Source: Chrysemys picta bellii
Taxonomy: Eukaryota; Chordata; Testudines; Emydidae
Assembly: GCF_011386835.1 (NCBI RefSeq)
Contig: NC_088791.1
Coordinates: forward strand, 30,416,998 to 30,480,997
Length of the DNA: 64,000 nt
Reading direction: 5' to 3'
Made by a program: the position numbers and the translations under genes. The stretch's first letter is position 1, and the number at the start of each line of letters is the position of its first letter. Shown here piece by piece: positions 12,320-24,689 of the stretch. Under the pieces are notes generated by a model. It saw only the letters and a list, made by a program, of their open reading frames with translations, made no database searches and had not been told where the DNA came from.

Positions 12320-13418
12320 CAGTAACTCCTCACTTAATGTTATGTTCCTGAAAAATGCAACTTTAAGTGAAACTGTGTTAAACGAATCCAATTTTCCCAT
12401 AAGATTTAATATAAATGTAGGGGGTTAGGTTCCAAGGAAATTTTTGGGGGGCAGACAAAAGGCATTATATACTGTACTGTGGTGGGGAGGTGCCCCTGGC
12501 TTACCCCTGGGGCTCCGGGTGGGGGTGCGGGGTCTGGGAGGGAGTTATGGTGCAGGAGGGCACTCAGGGTGGGGGTGCGGGAGGGCGCTCAGGGCTGGGG
12601 CAAGCAGGAGGTGCAGAGCACTTACCTGGGGCAGCTCCTGTTTGATGCAGGGTGTATGCAGGTGGCTCTGTGCAGTGTGGCACCGCCCACTTGGCTGCGA
12701 TTCTGGGAGCAGCAATTCTGGGAGCTGCCCTCCTTTCCCCCCGGCAGGCAGGGCCACCCAGAATGCAGGGGCTTTAGGGGCTGCAGGCCCTGGGCTAAGG
12801 GGGCCCCAGGGCCTGGCCTGCAGCTCTAAAGCCCCGTTCGGAATGCGGCCCTGCGAGCACGGGCCAGAGGACTCAGGAGGAGCAGGGGCAGCCGCGCAGC
12901 CAGCAGCCGGAGAGAAGCGGCACTTTCCCCTTCAAAGCACCGCTTCTCTCCAGCTGGCTTTGAAAGGGAAAGCGCCTCTTCTCTCTGGCCGCTGGCTCGC
13001 GGCTGCCCCTGTTCCTCTGGAGTCCTCCGGCCCGTGCTCGCAGGGCCGCATTCTGAAAAGGGCTTTAGAGCTGCAGGCCAGGCCTTGGGGCCCCTTTAAC
13101 CCAGGGCCCTGCAGCACCTAAAGCCCCTGTGTTCCAGGTGGCCCTGCCAGCAGGGGGCTGCTTCCCCGCTCGCTCGCTCCCTCCCTCCCTCCCAGGAAGT
13201 CCTAAGCGCCAAACAGCTGTTTGGTGGCGAGGGAAGCACTGGAAGGGAGGGGGAGGAGGCGGAGAAGAGAAACTTGTGCAATGCTCCCTTGTAAAGTCAG
13301 CCAAACAACGTTACAAGGGAGCATTGCACAACTTTAATCGAGTATGTTCCCTAATGGAGCAGTGACGTAACTTCGAAACAACGTTAAGGACGGGAGGACG
13401 TTAAGTGAGGAGTTACTG
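12320..13418. mobile_element. Tigger-like DNA transposon (non-autonomous) with palindromic GC-rich core
   Basis: The ends CAGTAACTCCTCACTTAA and TTAAGTGAGGAGTTACTG are inverted copies of 18 bp. TA precedes the left end; the right flank reads AA, so the TA duplication may have mutated. Subterminal AT-rich arms (12340-12440, 13330-13400) surround a GC-rich core. That core contains two inverted arms of about 190-200 bp (roughly 12744-12950 and 12968-13157). A second, near-perfect 19-bp hairpin lies at 13274-13331. No transposase is visible. Open frames through the core are a by-product of its GC richness. Confidence 0.75.
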
Positions 13419-16400
13419 AAGTCATCTTTAGATAAATTCTTTTCGTCTGATAGTGTGGCTGCTTACTTTAAATAAATCAGGTTACTGCTTTTGTGGCGTC
13501 TATATATTTTTAAAACAATCAAAGTTAATGACCCAGTTAGATTTCACTAAGTCAAATAATGGAAAATCCTCTGTCCACTTACTTAAATTATTCTTTGAGT
13601 TGCTGAAAGTACCCAAAACCATAGCTCCTGCTCATGTATCCACTCCTAGTTCCAAGCAATATAAAAAGTACAGATGTAGCAAAGCACATATTGCGAGTGA
13701 AATCAAACATGAAACCAAGCACATTTAAATTTCATTCAGGATCCTGTTGAAAGTGCTGTTATCTGCATGAAGACTGAATAACTGGAGTTTACATGGATGA
13801 TGTGTGTGAGATTGTACAGTCTGGATTCAGAGTGGGACTGCAACAGAATCCCTTCTGCTCCCCCCCCCACTCCCACCTGTGGACTAGATCAGTGACTGCA
13901 TCACCCTCTGTGCTACTTTGCATGAGCTGCTATATAATAATGCAACTCTTGACTCCTCCCTTGGCCTGCCCTAAATCACACCTTATGTGACAACCTCGGG
14001 AAGACACAGTTGGTGTGCAGAGGTCTCCCCGGCAGGGTGACTTCATGTGTAGCTCTCCCTTGGAACACTCTGTGGGGCTTACGTGATGCACTGCACCTCT
14101 GCTGTTGGGTGCAATTCACCCAGAATGATCTACAAAATTCAACAATATTGCAGTAGATGGTGATCAATCTAATGTTCTGCTCCTATAGCAGACTATCCAG
14201 CTATGGCCTTTGCTCTCTGGTTAACAGTCCACTTGTGTCTGTAATGATAAAATGTGTTCTCCATAAATAATCCTTTGTTTCTGGAAACAGGAGGGAGGCA
14301 TCCATCTCTTCCTTTTTCTCTTACTCCTCCAGCCTAGATGGTTGTTAATTTTTGTACATTCTGAACTCAGACCTGGCTTTGGGCTGAATCTGAGAAGTGT
14401 TTTTGCTCTCTGAAATGGTGTAGTTGATTAATCCTTGATTTCCCTCACAACTTGTTCCTGGTCATCAGAATCAAAACGGGCATTCCCACCTCCATTCTTG
14501 GGTTATACATTCTCCTGCTTAGAGCTGGTGCATTCTTTCTTCTTGTAAGTTAGTTCCTCATCTTCACTTGGTTTCATCTTGCAACAGATTTTCCTGTAAA
14601 GTTAATTGAGTCAGGAATTCTTCTCTACCAGTACCCTCAATACATGATTATTCTTGGCTACCATTCCCTTCTCCAGCTGCTCTATCATCAAGCTGCACTT
14701 TGCCAATATTTTTTGCAGGAGCAGAGTTTTCCAGTACCCCTTCTTTTATTTCTTGTAACTTTTCTTTCATGACCATGTTTAGGTTCTGTCACTCTTTGAG
14801 TCTGTGGTGTTTTGTTACAACAATTTTAAACTGGCCCCCCAGAGGGGTTTTAGAGGTGTGTTGTTCATTAATTCTTCCATTAGTTCCCTTTTGAATGTCT
14901 TTATCTTTACTGAGAGTTGCACTGTGTGGCAGGCCTGCAGCCCAAAAAGATATTGATGTGCTTGCTGCTATGGATATCAGCTACATTTGAGTGTGCTGGA
15001 GCGGGGTTTTTCTATGATCCTGCATTATGGATGCAGGGCTCCTTATGTCATCCTTGCTGAGGGGTTAGAACCGTATGTAAAACCCAATAATTATTGCTGA
15101 CTCATGCTATTAGGTGGATCTTATCTCTAAACACGCTGTAAGATGGGTTGGTGTCTCTGACAGAAGGAACTAGGGATACTTAAGGAAAACCGAAAAACAG
15201 CGAGGTTTGTGTAAACAGCTTAGCCAGAAGCTTTTGTTGTCCGTCACAAAACCAAATACCAGGAAGGGCATAGGTCTGGATATAGTGTGCTGTGTGTGTA
15301 TACTTTATGAGGCGCAGGCAGAAAAATGTCCTGCTTACAGGGGAATTTCAGTTTTATTCTTGGCTTTTCAACAATTTGAATTCAGATCCATTTTCTTTAT
15401 AGTCTTCTTGAAAGAAACAAGCAGAACTCTTCCCATCTGATAACACATAGTCTGTAAGAGATTTTGACTGGCTTTGAGCTGAAGCCAAAGAACGACATTG
15501 TTGGATGACCTACAATTCTGAGAATGTAGGCAAATGAAATATGAAGTTATCTGATGTCCCCAAAAATGTCTAGGGAAATCACTAAGCAACATATTGTGAG
15601 ATAGTGTAATTAGAAAATGACTCCTGCAGTAATTTGGCCATGAATGTGGAACGTGTCAGACAGTTAACACATCTAAAACGGTAAACAGTAGATAAATAAG
15701 GCAGCAAATAAAAAGTTGTTCTGATGTTCCTTCCATTTATTAACATGCCCTTGAAAGGCTGGCTTAATTTGTCTACCACATCTCTGCTCTTCATTGAAAA
15801 GGGCACTGTATAATAAGCATAATGGTCATGTCCTCAGTGAGACAAATAAGGTGAAGACTGTATATTTTAAAGGATATATTTATTCTATTTCTAACATTTT
15901 AGAGCAGTGCTAAAAGGTTGGTCTTAAATCCGTTCACAAGTAACACAAACTTCCAAAAGTTATTCTGTAGTATTGGAGAGTAGATCATGTGTAGCTGACT
16001 ACTATGAAGAATCCTCTCTCAGACTTCATTTCCCTAGCAGTAAAGTTTTCTGAGTGTCATGTATAGATGTTGTTTTCCTATCTTCACAAAATCTAGCTGT
16101 AAACCCTGGTTTTTAAGGTAGCATTTTGTAGGTAAATCCTTGGTCAGGAAATTTAACCTGGAAAGGAAGGATAATTACTTTGCCCTTTAAAGGTCAGATG
16201 TTCTTCAGGGAAGGATGTGATGCAGCACTAAACTACATTCCAGAACAAAATCCCCTTTACTTACATCCAAGGAAGAAAAGACTTATTCAAAGGCTGCTTC
16301 TGAAGACAAGATACCTTTCAGGCATTCACCATGAAAGTTCACATTTGCACATTTCTACTTTTGCCTTTTTGTTGATTTTCCCAGACAGAACAACAGTAGA

Positions 16401-17011
16401 GAATAGTCTGACTCTACTCACTGTAACAAGACAAGTTTGATGTCAGTCTATTATTTGTTCAGACATTATCAGTAGGAATGGGACAGAGTTCACTTCATGA
16501 AAGCTAATATTAATATTTTGGTGTGTGCTTTCAATAACTAGAACTTGCATTAAAGTTTTTTTTTTTTTTTTGGTTAGCTCAAGCTTTAACAGGGTGTTAC
16601 ATCCTTTGAAAAAGAAAACTAGGCCTTTGAAAGTACAATAAATCTTCTGCATATCAACTTTATGCCAGCCCCACTAAAGGAAAAGTGTATGAATTAAAAA
16701 TGTACAAACAGTTTCTTAATCTCCAGAAAATTCAAACCAGAACTTTGGAAAATAGTAAATCAAGGAAATTTGGTCTTCATCAGTCTTCAGAATACTCATC
16801 AACATACACTGGTTGCTTCAAACCAATCATCATCTATAGATTGGAGTTGGATGGAAACACTTAATATATAACTATATTCATTTTGGTCTAGCTACAGCTA
16901 TAGCTCAAGTTTTAAAAATATAGAGAAAGAGGCAATCCCATAAGGCAAAAAGTCTTCCCAGAAGGCAAAAAGTACGTTCTTTTGTACTTGGGTTACACAA
17001 GTGAGAGTAAC
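13419..17011. other. Unannotated intronic DNA
   Basis: Mostly AT-rich sequence with a poly-T at 16556-16571. I see no gene or repeat that I can name. Short open frames carry no recognisable motifs. Confidence 0.5.
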
Positions 17012-17013
17012 TA

Positions 17014-17250
17014 CCCTGTTTCCCCGAAAATAAGACATCCTCCGAAAATAAGGCCTACTTACAGTTTTGCCTCTCGTTGTAATATAAGGCATCCCCCCGA
17101 TAATAAGACCTCCCCGATAATAAGGCATCCACCGATGTGTACCGTATTCTTCTTCATTGAAAAATAAGACATCCCCTGAAAATAAGACCTAGCGCATCTT
17201 TGGGAGCAAAAATTAATATAAGACACTGTCTTATTTTCGGGGAAACAGGG
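17014..17250. mobile_element. TA-flanked MITE (Tc1/mariner-type)
   Basis: The ends CCCTGTTTCCCCGAAAATAA and TTATTTTCGGGGAAACAGGG form a perfect inverted pair, extending to AAGAC/GTCTT. TA flanks both sides (17012-17013, 17251-17252). The interior repeats the CCGAAAATAAGRC motif several times at irregular spacing, including CCGATAATAAG variants. Non-coding, 237 bp. Confidence 0.9.
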
Positions 17251-17252
17251 TA

Positions 17253-19082
17253 ACTTGGCTTTCAAGTCAGTTTCCAGAAGTTAGAGACTTCCAATCCCAA
17301 TTTCTATACCATTTAGGAGCTCAGTTGAATTCTAGGAAACTGTAAAAGCAAGAATATTTCTTGGATTTGAAAGAAGTATGTCATCCAAATAAATTCAGTA
17401 TTAAGTCAGCTTTATAGCATTGTAAACTTGCATAGTGGTTTACAAGTTTAGAACAAGATACATGCTATGCTCCAAACTGTTTGCAACCTAATGGACAAGA
17501 CATAGGTGAGATGGAGCACAAGACATCAGGTAAAAGAGCATGTGCAGAGGTGCTTGGTTTGAAAGATTCCTGGAAGTAGTAAGCTTGCTGGAGGGGCAGT
17601 TGCTTGGCTGACAAGTAGAGATTATTGTGTATAGCATAAATAATGGCAATGGGACAAAAGGAACTGGAAGGAGGATGGACTGAGGGAAATCGGAAGGAAG
17701 AGCAAAGATGAAAGGGTAAGGTTCTGTAGAGTTGAGGAAGTAGGCTTACTCCTTCTCTGAATAATTCATTAAAGAGATTCAAGGGAGGTGATATAGTGAA
17801 AGTGGAGAGATGACTTTTGTAGTGACATTGAATAAATTGGAGCAGGGAGCATGCCTTGATTAATGCAGGCTTCTTGTCTTCACAATGACAGTTTTGATTA
17901 CGTGGATGATGAGGACAGGGAAGATTTTGATTGTTATGGTGAAAGTGGCAACGCTTAGTTCATGGCCTGGGGGCTGGGGCCCGTGCCATTGGGACAGATT
18001 CTTCAGTGATGTAATTCTATTTACCTAATATGTTTGGACAATAGTCTGAGGTTTGCTTCCTTCAAGATGACTGTGATATCTAATCTGCTACTAGTCTCAG
18101 TGCTAGAATTTGTTGGTGAAAGAACATGCTTGTTAAAGGCTATAAATGTGTCCCTTCAGAGTGGGTGGAGAATAACCCAGCAACACTGAAAGAAGAGCAT
18201 CTAGATAGCAAGTTCAATTTAAGGTCAGATTGGTTGAGTATGTAGTGCAATCAGCCTGGTGAATAGTCTCTGATTTTCATGTTGATTTGTCAGAAGCAGC
18301 CAGGGAAACACAACTTTGAATTTCCTGATTTTTGTGTGCACATGCATTAACCACACAACTTGTGCTATCTGTGAACATATGTTTTTATGTGGTAGTCATA
18401 TTGATATAATTTTGGATAAGAAATAAGCATATGTAAATATAAAAGACATATCCATAATGTGCTTAAAAGGAAATGAAATTATGCTACCTTCAGAATATCT
18501 AATGGTATTCAAGAGTTCATTTAATTAAAAAGGAAAAAAGTCTGTTTTTTCACTATTTCAACTTCAGAACTGAATATACAATTCCCAAAAGATTACTCAT
18601 ATGGTAGCTGCCTATTTACATGTAACAGGGATTTAGGCAAAAATGCAGTGTTCCATGAAAGAGTTAAATGGGCATAGGGGAAAGATTTCTTTGACCACTA
18701 GGAAACAATTGTAATACTCCACTACAGTTAAACAATACGATTCATTGTTTGGTCACAGAACATACTCTGACAGCTAAAATTGGAGGTAAGCTTGTAGCTT
18801 CTTTGCTCTTTAACCTTGTGAAGATGAGTGGGAAACTGTAAAATAGATGTTTTAATTTGATGAATAAAAGTCCACATAATTATTTAATACATTGAAATTC
18901 CAATGATGAAAGGACTAGAGTAGAAGAATAGGTTTTCTTGTTTGATAAACTTTTGTTTGTTCAGACATTAGTTATTGAAGCATACCTTTTTTAACATTAT
19001 TAATAGTCACCTTGCTAAATTGTAGGTGCCATGGTTACAGGGCTAGCTTTCCCCTTCCTCTCCCCCATCCCGGCACTCTGAG
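17253..19082. other. Unannotated intronic DNA
   Basis: I see no gene, RNA gene or clear repeat in this AT-rich stretch. Confidence 0.5.
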
Positions 19083-19640
19083 TTCATAGATTCCAAGGTC
19101 AAAAGGGACCATTGTGATAGTCTAGTCTCATCTCCTGAGTAACACAGGCTATAGAACTTTCCTCAGATAATTCCTAGAGCAGAGCTTTTAGAAAAAAAAT
19201 CCACTCTTGATTTAAAAATTGTCAGTGATAAAGAATCCACCACAACCTTTGGTAAATTGTTGTAATGGTTAATTACTCCGACGGTTAAAAATTAATAATT
19301 TATTTCCAGTCTGAATTTGTCTAGCTTCAATTTCCAGCCTTTGAATCATGTGATACCTTTCTCTGGTAGATTGAAGAGCCCATTATAATATTTTTGTTGC
19401 TCATATAGATACTTATGAAGTCTAATCAAGTCACTCCTTAACCTTCTCTCTGTTAAGCTAAATTGATTGAGCCCCTTGAGTCTATCACTATAAGGCATGT
19501 TTTCTAACCCTTCAATCATTCTCTAGTTTTTCTCTGAACCCTCTTTAATTTATCAACCTTCTTCAATTTTGGACACCAGAACTGGACACAATATTCCAGT
19601 ATTGGTGCATCAGTGCCAAATATAGAGGTAAAATGTTATG
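19083..19640 (-). mobile_element. CR1 LINE 3' end
   Basis: The plus-strand text TCATAGATTCCAAGGTCAAA, then AGGGACCATTGTGATAGTC is a CR1 3' terminus in reverse. It continues to GGACACCAGAACTGGACACA near 19570, the segment shared with the CR1 copies at 5300 and 8725. Highly diverged and AT-rich, so likely an old subfamily. Confidence 0.8.
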
Positions 19641-20673
19641 CTGTCTGGAGTTGCTCACAACTGTGTGTGCCTACCTCAGGACATGCCTCCCAAACTGGTG
19701 GTGTGTCTATAATTAGGTTTCACCAAGCTAGTAACAAATGTGAACTCCTGGATCACTATACCAGTCTTACCATGGAGTCAGATGCAGTCCCCATAGCCAC
19801 TCCAGTCTATCTTGCCACCCAGACAAACTGGTCTTTGATAAATGGTCACTTATACCAAAGATCCCATCACATTGCTCCCAGTCCCAAGAGACCAGTCACT
19901 TACCCCAGATCAATTGGTACTCTAGATCTTACACCAAAGACAATGCTGGTTGCCAATTCTATAGAAAACTAACTAAAGGTTTATTAGCTAAGAAAAGGAA
20001 GTGAGTTATTGAGAGGTTAAAGCAGGTAAAATATATGTACAGGTGAGTCGGTCTATAATACCAAACCTGCCAGTTTCCCAAAAGCCTTTCAGGGCTACCC
20101 AGAATATCTCCGGGGACCTCTGTCTTCTCGTTCACTTATTCTGCCCTATAAGAGTCCAAACAGTCCAGAGATGAAGGATCTTTCCTTGAATCCATACTTA
20201 TAGCTTCTTCTCACAGAAAACAAGCTGACAGTATCACTACTCACATGGGTTTTTCCTTTGATGATGGAGAGTGAGGAATCCACTTAGTCTTTGACATCTG
20301 GTCATCACACACAAGGGCCACTTGCTTTGAAATTAGTACTTTTCTGTTAAAGTTCTTCATTTGCATTCCACAAGGCTTCTTTCTCTTATGGGCTATTTAG
20401 ATACAGGGATATACACAATGAAAATGATTGCTACTCCGTTATAACAGAATACTGATAAGCTAGTAGGATAACTGGCATCTTGTCAGTGGAGCAAAACAGG
20501 ATTTCATTAAGGGAAATTCTGTTCCTGTTATGAATAAATCTACTACAACAGCTGGTTTTAAGGTGGGGAAAAAATGATTTCTCTCATTTCTAAGATCTCT
20601 TCATTGAAGAATATGTTAATTTATCTCATCAACAGGTAAAATAGATATTTTTCCATTTTAAAATATTGCTTTC
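19641..20673. other. Unannotated stretch, possibly LTR-derived in its first part
   Basis: Around 19640-20130 the text (including AAAGGTTTATTAGCTAAG) reminds me of an endogenous-retrovirus LTR-type repeat of turtles and crocodilians. I see no paired LTR, primer-binding site or coding region. The remainder is plain AT-rich DNA. Confidence 0.25.
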
Positions 20674-20684
20674 TATTAATGTTG

Positions 20685-20780
20685 ATGTATGCATCGGATG
20701 AAGTGGGCTGTAGCCCACGAAAGCTTATGCTCTAATACATTTGTTAGTCTCTAAGGTGCCACAAGTACTCCTGTTCTTTT
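20685..20780 (+). mobile_element. Short PLE tail insertion with 11-bp TSD
   Basis: A 96-bp fragment of the PLE 3' region, from GCATCGGATGAAG through the GAAAGCTTATGCTC motif to CTGTTCTTTTT. It is flanked by perfect TATTAATGTTG repeats (20674-20684, 20781-20791). It stops at the same TTCTTTTT point as the inverted ends of the other insertions and lacks the terminal GCGGATACAGACTAAC segment. The hammerhead-like stem II here is perfect (GTGGGC-TGTA-GCCCAC), but the core reads CGGATGA. Confidence 0.88.
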
Positions 20781-21590
20781 TATTAATGTTGCGTTTACAT
20801 ATCTGTAAAAAGAGGAAGTAAATACCCAGGACAAAAGCAAATTTTTTCCATGCTGGCACTTTTCTCCAGTCTCATTGGCGTAATATACAGTGACTCAATT
20901 TATTAAAACTTTGTTCCACAAAATAAAAATTGTTCAATGGTCTTTCATAACACAGTAGATCTGACATATTTCATCAAAGCTTTGCATGTTCTACCTCGGA
21001 GGAACTGAACTTATTATGTAGGTTACAGACTCTCTCAACACTTGCAGAAAAATATAACAAAAGGTACTAATTAAGATAAGAATAAAGATATTACTAGTAA
21101 GAAAGCTTTTATTTCATTGATTAAGCATATAATACAAGGGCCAGAGGTTCTGCAAACAGCTGGAATATCCAAATCAAAACCTACATTATTTAGGAAACTT
21201 CTGTTGAACCCTGATTTATTGCTTAAGGATGAACATGCACACATTTTTCTAAATGGGTGGTTAGCAACGTTTACCTGTTTCTAAATGTTCAATATATTAG
21301 AAAGCATTTAGCTGTTTCTTTAAACATTCTATTAAGGAAGATTTAAAAGTTGTTAACTTCTAGCCTCCTATTTAACAATGTGGCCAAGAATTTCAAAAGT
21401 GATGTATATTTTTGGATACCCTAGTTTTGGGTACCCAAAATGAGACCCCTTAACAGGGCCTGACTTTCACAGGGTGAGTTCTTGGCACTTTCTGAAAATC
21501 AGGGCCTTTAAGGTATCTTAAGTTGAGCATCCAAAAACTGATGTACTAGAAATCACTAGTCAGTTAAAAAACCCAATCTAGATTAATATA

Positions 21591-21755
21591 AATCATAGAA
21601 ATGTAGGGCTGGAAGGGACCTTGAGGTCATTTAGTTCATCCCCATGTGCTGAGTCAGGATGAAGTAGACCTAGACCATCCCACAGGTGTGTGTATGTCTC
21701 CTGTTCTTAAAAACTCTAATGACGGAGATTCCACAACCTCCATGGATAACCATTA
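21591..21755 (-). mobile_element. CR1 LINE 3' end
   Basis: The plus-strand text ATCATAGAAATGTAGGGCTG, then GAAGGGACCTTGAGGTCA is the CR1 3' terminus in reverse. A (TA)n tract follows at 21755-21770. Severely 5'-truncated. Confidence 0.85.
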
Positions 21756-21873
21756 TGTATATATATATATTTGTTTTAAAGGCAAACATAATGATACAAT
21801 CCCAGTCATATAAGGACTGGCTGGAGTTTTGGAACTTGATACAGGAAATTATTGGGTGAAACTCTGTACCTAA

Positions 21874-22174
21874 GGGTACATCTACACTACCCGCCGGATG
21901 GGCGGGTAGTGATCGATCTATCGGGGATCGATTTATTGCATTTCATCTAGACACGATAAATCAATCCCCGAACGTGCTCCCCGTCGACTCCGGAACTCCA
22001 CCACCGCGAGAGGCGGAAGTTGAGTCGACGGGGGAGCAGCGGCCGTCGATCCTGCGCTGCGAGGATGCGAAGTAAGTCGATCTAAGATACGTCGACTTAA
22101 CTACGCTATTCTCGTAGCTGAAGTTGCGTATCTTAGATCGATTTCCCCCCTCCTCCTCCAGTGTAGACCAGGCC
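21874..22174. mobile_element. Harbinger-type MITE, about 300 bp
   Basis: The ends GGGTACATCTACACT and AGTGTAGACCAGGCC are a partial inverted pair. The flanking triplets are TAA (21871-21873) and TTA (22175-22177). Two internal hairpins are present, one around GATCGATTTAT...ATAAATCAATCC and one around GATCTAAGATAC...GTATCTTAGATC. CpG-rich and non-coding. Related copies lie at 52373 and 59375. Harbinger elements make 3-bp TWA TSDs. Confidence 0.85.
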
Positions 22175-22177
22175 TTA

Positions 22178-22800
22178 TGTTAAGCAGGAGGTCAGGCTAG
22201 AAGATTATAATGGTTCCTTCTGGCCTTAAAATCTCTGGAATCTGTAAAATGTCACCCAATTGATAACATTTTTTCCAATAATACCCTCTTATAAAACATC
22301 TTATTGCAATTGTAAACATGGAATTGGAAAGATGTTTGACAACTTGTCTTGTTAGAATTTGGTGTTCTATCAGTTAGTATGAACTTGTTTTATTTTTAAG
22401 ATGCATGATTGTAAATGTGAAAGTTGTGTTAGGAGGATGTGGACGTGACCCAATCATATGGAATGGACTTAGTTAAACATTCATTTTTAATGAAGTTTTG
22501 CATCAGTAGTTTGTTAATATTGGGGCATGAACTGTTAATGCATCACTCATGTTGCCTCAGGCTTATAATGTGTCACAACACAGTACCTGTCTTATTTCTT
22601 AATTATTAGCACAAAAAGAATTGGATAAATTCCCTCCCTGACTACTATAATTACTTCCTCTGGGTAAATTCACTACATCAGGACAAGTGGGAATGTTAAT
22701 AGTTTCACATAACATGCAATAAGGAATCACTTCTGCAGTGTGCAGAGCATGGGCTAGGTCTAAATTTTTTATTTCACACTTTTATTTGAGTTTCTTTTTC
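22178..22800. other. Unannotated intronic DNA
   Basis: The stretch between two Harbinger elements. AT-rich, with no gene seen. Confidence 0.5.
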
Positions 22801-23116
22801 TTAGCCCTGGTCTACACTATGAGTTTAGGTCAAATTTAGCAGCGTTAGATCGATTTAACCCTACACCTGTCCACACGACGAAGCCATTTTTGTCGACTTA
22901 AGGGGCTCTTAAAATCGATTTGGGTACTCCTACCCGATGAGGGGATTAGCATTGAAATCGGCCTTGCTGGGTCGAATTTGGGGTAGTTTGGATGCAATTC
23001 GACGGTATTGGCCTCCGGGAGCTATCCCAGAGTGCTCCATTGTGACCGCTCTGGACAGCACTCTCAACTCCGATGCACTGGCCAGATAGATAGGAAAAGC
23101 CCTGCGAACTTTTGTA

Positions 23117-23392
23117 TGGGGAGACGAATCCATGCTATCAGAACTCCGTTCCAAAAGACGAAATGCCAGAATATTTGAAAAAATCTCCAAGGGCATGAAG
23201 GACAGAAATTATAACAGGGACCCGCAGCAGTGCCGCGTGACACTTAAGGCACTGAGGCAAGCCTACCAAAAAAACAGAGAGGCAAACGGCCGCTCCGGGG
23301 AAGTGCCCCAGACATGCCGTTTCTATGATGAGCTGTATGCCATTCTAGCATCCCATTTCCTTGCCTTGCGGACGGTAGACAGTACAGTGTGA
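23117..23392 (+). pseudogene. Harbinger Myb/SANT-like protein fragment
   Basis: The text WGDESMLSELRSKRRNA and then IFEKISKGMKDRNYNRD-QQCRVTLKALRQAYQK matches the trihelix/Myb-like DNA-binding domain of the second PIF/Harbinger protein, which helps transposase bind the element ends. GEVPQTCRFYDELYAIL closes the domain. The opening ThrGlu-x-Glu-Val segment is missing. After residue about 80 the frame runs into non-coding text and stops at 23392. No start codon fits, and the usual acidic C-terminal half is absent, so this is a fragment. Similar domains are annotated in turtle genomes as ZSCAN20/29-like genes. Confidence 0.8.
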
Positions 23393-23429
23393 CTGGTAGC
23401 CATCATTGTTGTCCCGTGGGTGCTCCCGG

Positions 23430-23520
23430 CTGGCCTCGGTGAGGTCAGTCGGGGGCGCCTGGGCAGACATGGGTTCTCCTGACCGGCCTCGGTGAGGTCG
23501 GTCGGGGGTGTCTGGACAAA
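23430..23520 (+). repeat. Two tandem units of about 51 bp
   Basis: GGCCTCGGTGAGGTC followed by a GTCGGGGG stretch occurs twice in a row inside the Harbinger relic, and once more inverted near 24130-24155. Confidence 0.7.
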
Positions 23521-23656
23521 AATTGGAATGACTCCCCAGGTCATTCTCTTCTTTAAGTTTTGTGTAATGGAGATTCAGTCCTGCCTGGAATATCATGCCA
23601 GCTGGAGGCTTCTGCCTCAGGCTGCTCTCCCAGTCGGCAGCACCGTGTGGTCGCAC

Positions 23657-23757
23657 CTACCCCAGCCTACCCCTTGCTCCCATGGCTCATGAAGCCTGGG
23701 CAGTAGTAAGGAGCAGTCCAACTATAGGCTGAGCAAGTGCAGAATGGTGGTTCACTC
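23657..23757 (+). pseudogene. Harbinger transposase C-terminal scrap
   Basis: AYPLLPWLMKP is followed, after a short deletion and frameshift, by NYRLSKCRMV. The pair resembles the HARBI1-type nuclease motif with YPL-x-PWLM then N-x-x-LS-x-x-R-x-VVE. The catalytic Asp residues would lie upstream and are missing, so no function is expected. The nearby AATAAA at about 23811 may be its old polyadenylation signal. Confidence 0.6.
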
Positions 23758-24689
23758 TACTTCCCTGTAAACCACCCTCTCCTCCCCCCTTTGATCTCTG
23801 CTTGCAGAGGCAATAAAGTCAGTGTTGTTTCAAATTCATGCATTCTTTATGAATTCGTCGCACAAATGGGGGGGATAACTGCCAAGGTAGCCCAGGAGGG
23901 GTGGGGGAGGAGGGACGCAACGGGTCGGGTAGTTGTGGGGGCACTCCCTAGAATGGCATGCAGCTCATCATTTCTGCAGGATGTCTGGGGCTCTGACCCA
24001 GAGTGGCCGTTTGCTTCTCTAGTTCTTTAGCAGGCTTGCCTGATATTCCAGGCAGGACTGAATCTCCATTAGACAAAACTTAAAGAAGAGAATGACCTGG
24101 GGAGTCATTCCCATTTTTGTCCAGGCGCCCCCGATCGACCTCACCGAGGCCGGCCAGGAACGACCAGAAGACAGCAGCAGACGGTACAGTATGACTGCTA
24201 ACTGTCTTTGCCAACTTGCAAAGGCAAGGAGCTGCTGCTGTGTAGCAATGCAGTACTGCGTCTGTCAGCGGCACCCAGGAGACGTATGGTGACAGTGAGC
24301 TGAGCGGGCTCTGTGCTTGCCATGGTATGTCGTCTGCACAGGTAACCCAGGAAAAAAGGCGAGAAACAATTTTTTGCCGTTGCTTTCACGGGGGGTGGGG
24401 GGGGGGGGAAGCTGACGACATGTACCCAGAACCACCCGCGACAATGTTTTTGCCCCATCAGGCATTGGGAGCGCAACCCAGAATTCCAATGGGGGGCAGA
24501 GACTGTGGGGACTATGGGATAGCTACCACAGTGCAATGCTCCGAAAGTCGACGCTAGTCTTGGTACAGTGGACACACACCGCCGACTTAATGCGCTTAGT
24601 GGGGACACACAAATGACAGTATCAAATCGATTTCTAAAAAATCGACTTCAATTAAATCGACCCAATTTTGTAGTGAAGACATACCCTTA

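Larger units (their letters stand above)
22804..24686. mobile_element. Harbinger DNA transposon relic with Myb-like and transposase fragments
   Basis: The left end GCCCTGGTCTACACTA and right end TAGTGAAGACATACCC are related inverted termini. An exact TTA flanks both sides (22801-22803, 24687-24689), the Harbinger-type TSD. Inside lie a Myb/SANT-like fragment (23117-23392, plus), a transposase C-terminal scrap (about 23657-23757, plus) and a likely polyadenylation signal (AATAAA near 23811). Two inverted repeats, 23281-23350 with about 23949-24018 and 23482-23599 with 24039-24158, are in a shuffled order. Frames are broken, so it is inactive. Confidence 0.85.

Noticed and set aside
12444..13121. 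225-codon open frame on plus and several on minus
   Set aside because: It lies in the GC-rich palindrome of a Tigger-like element; low-complexity Gly/Ala/Pro text, no domain, and mirrored frames on the other strand.
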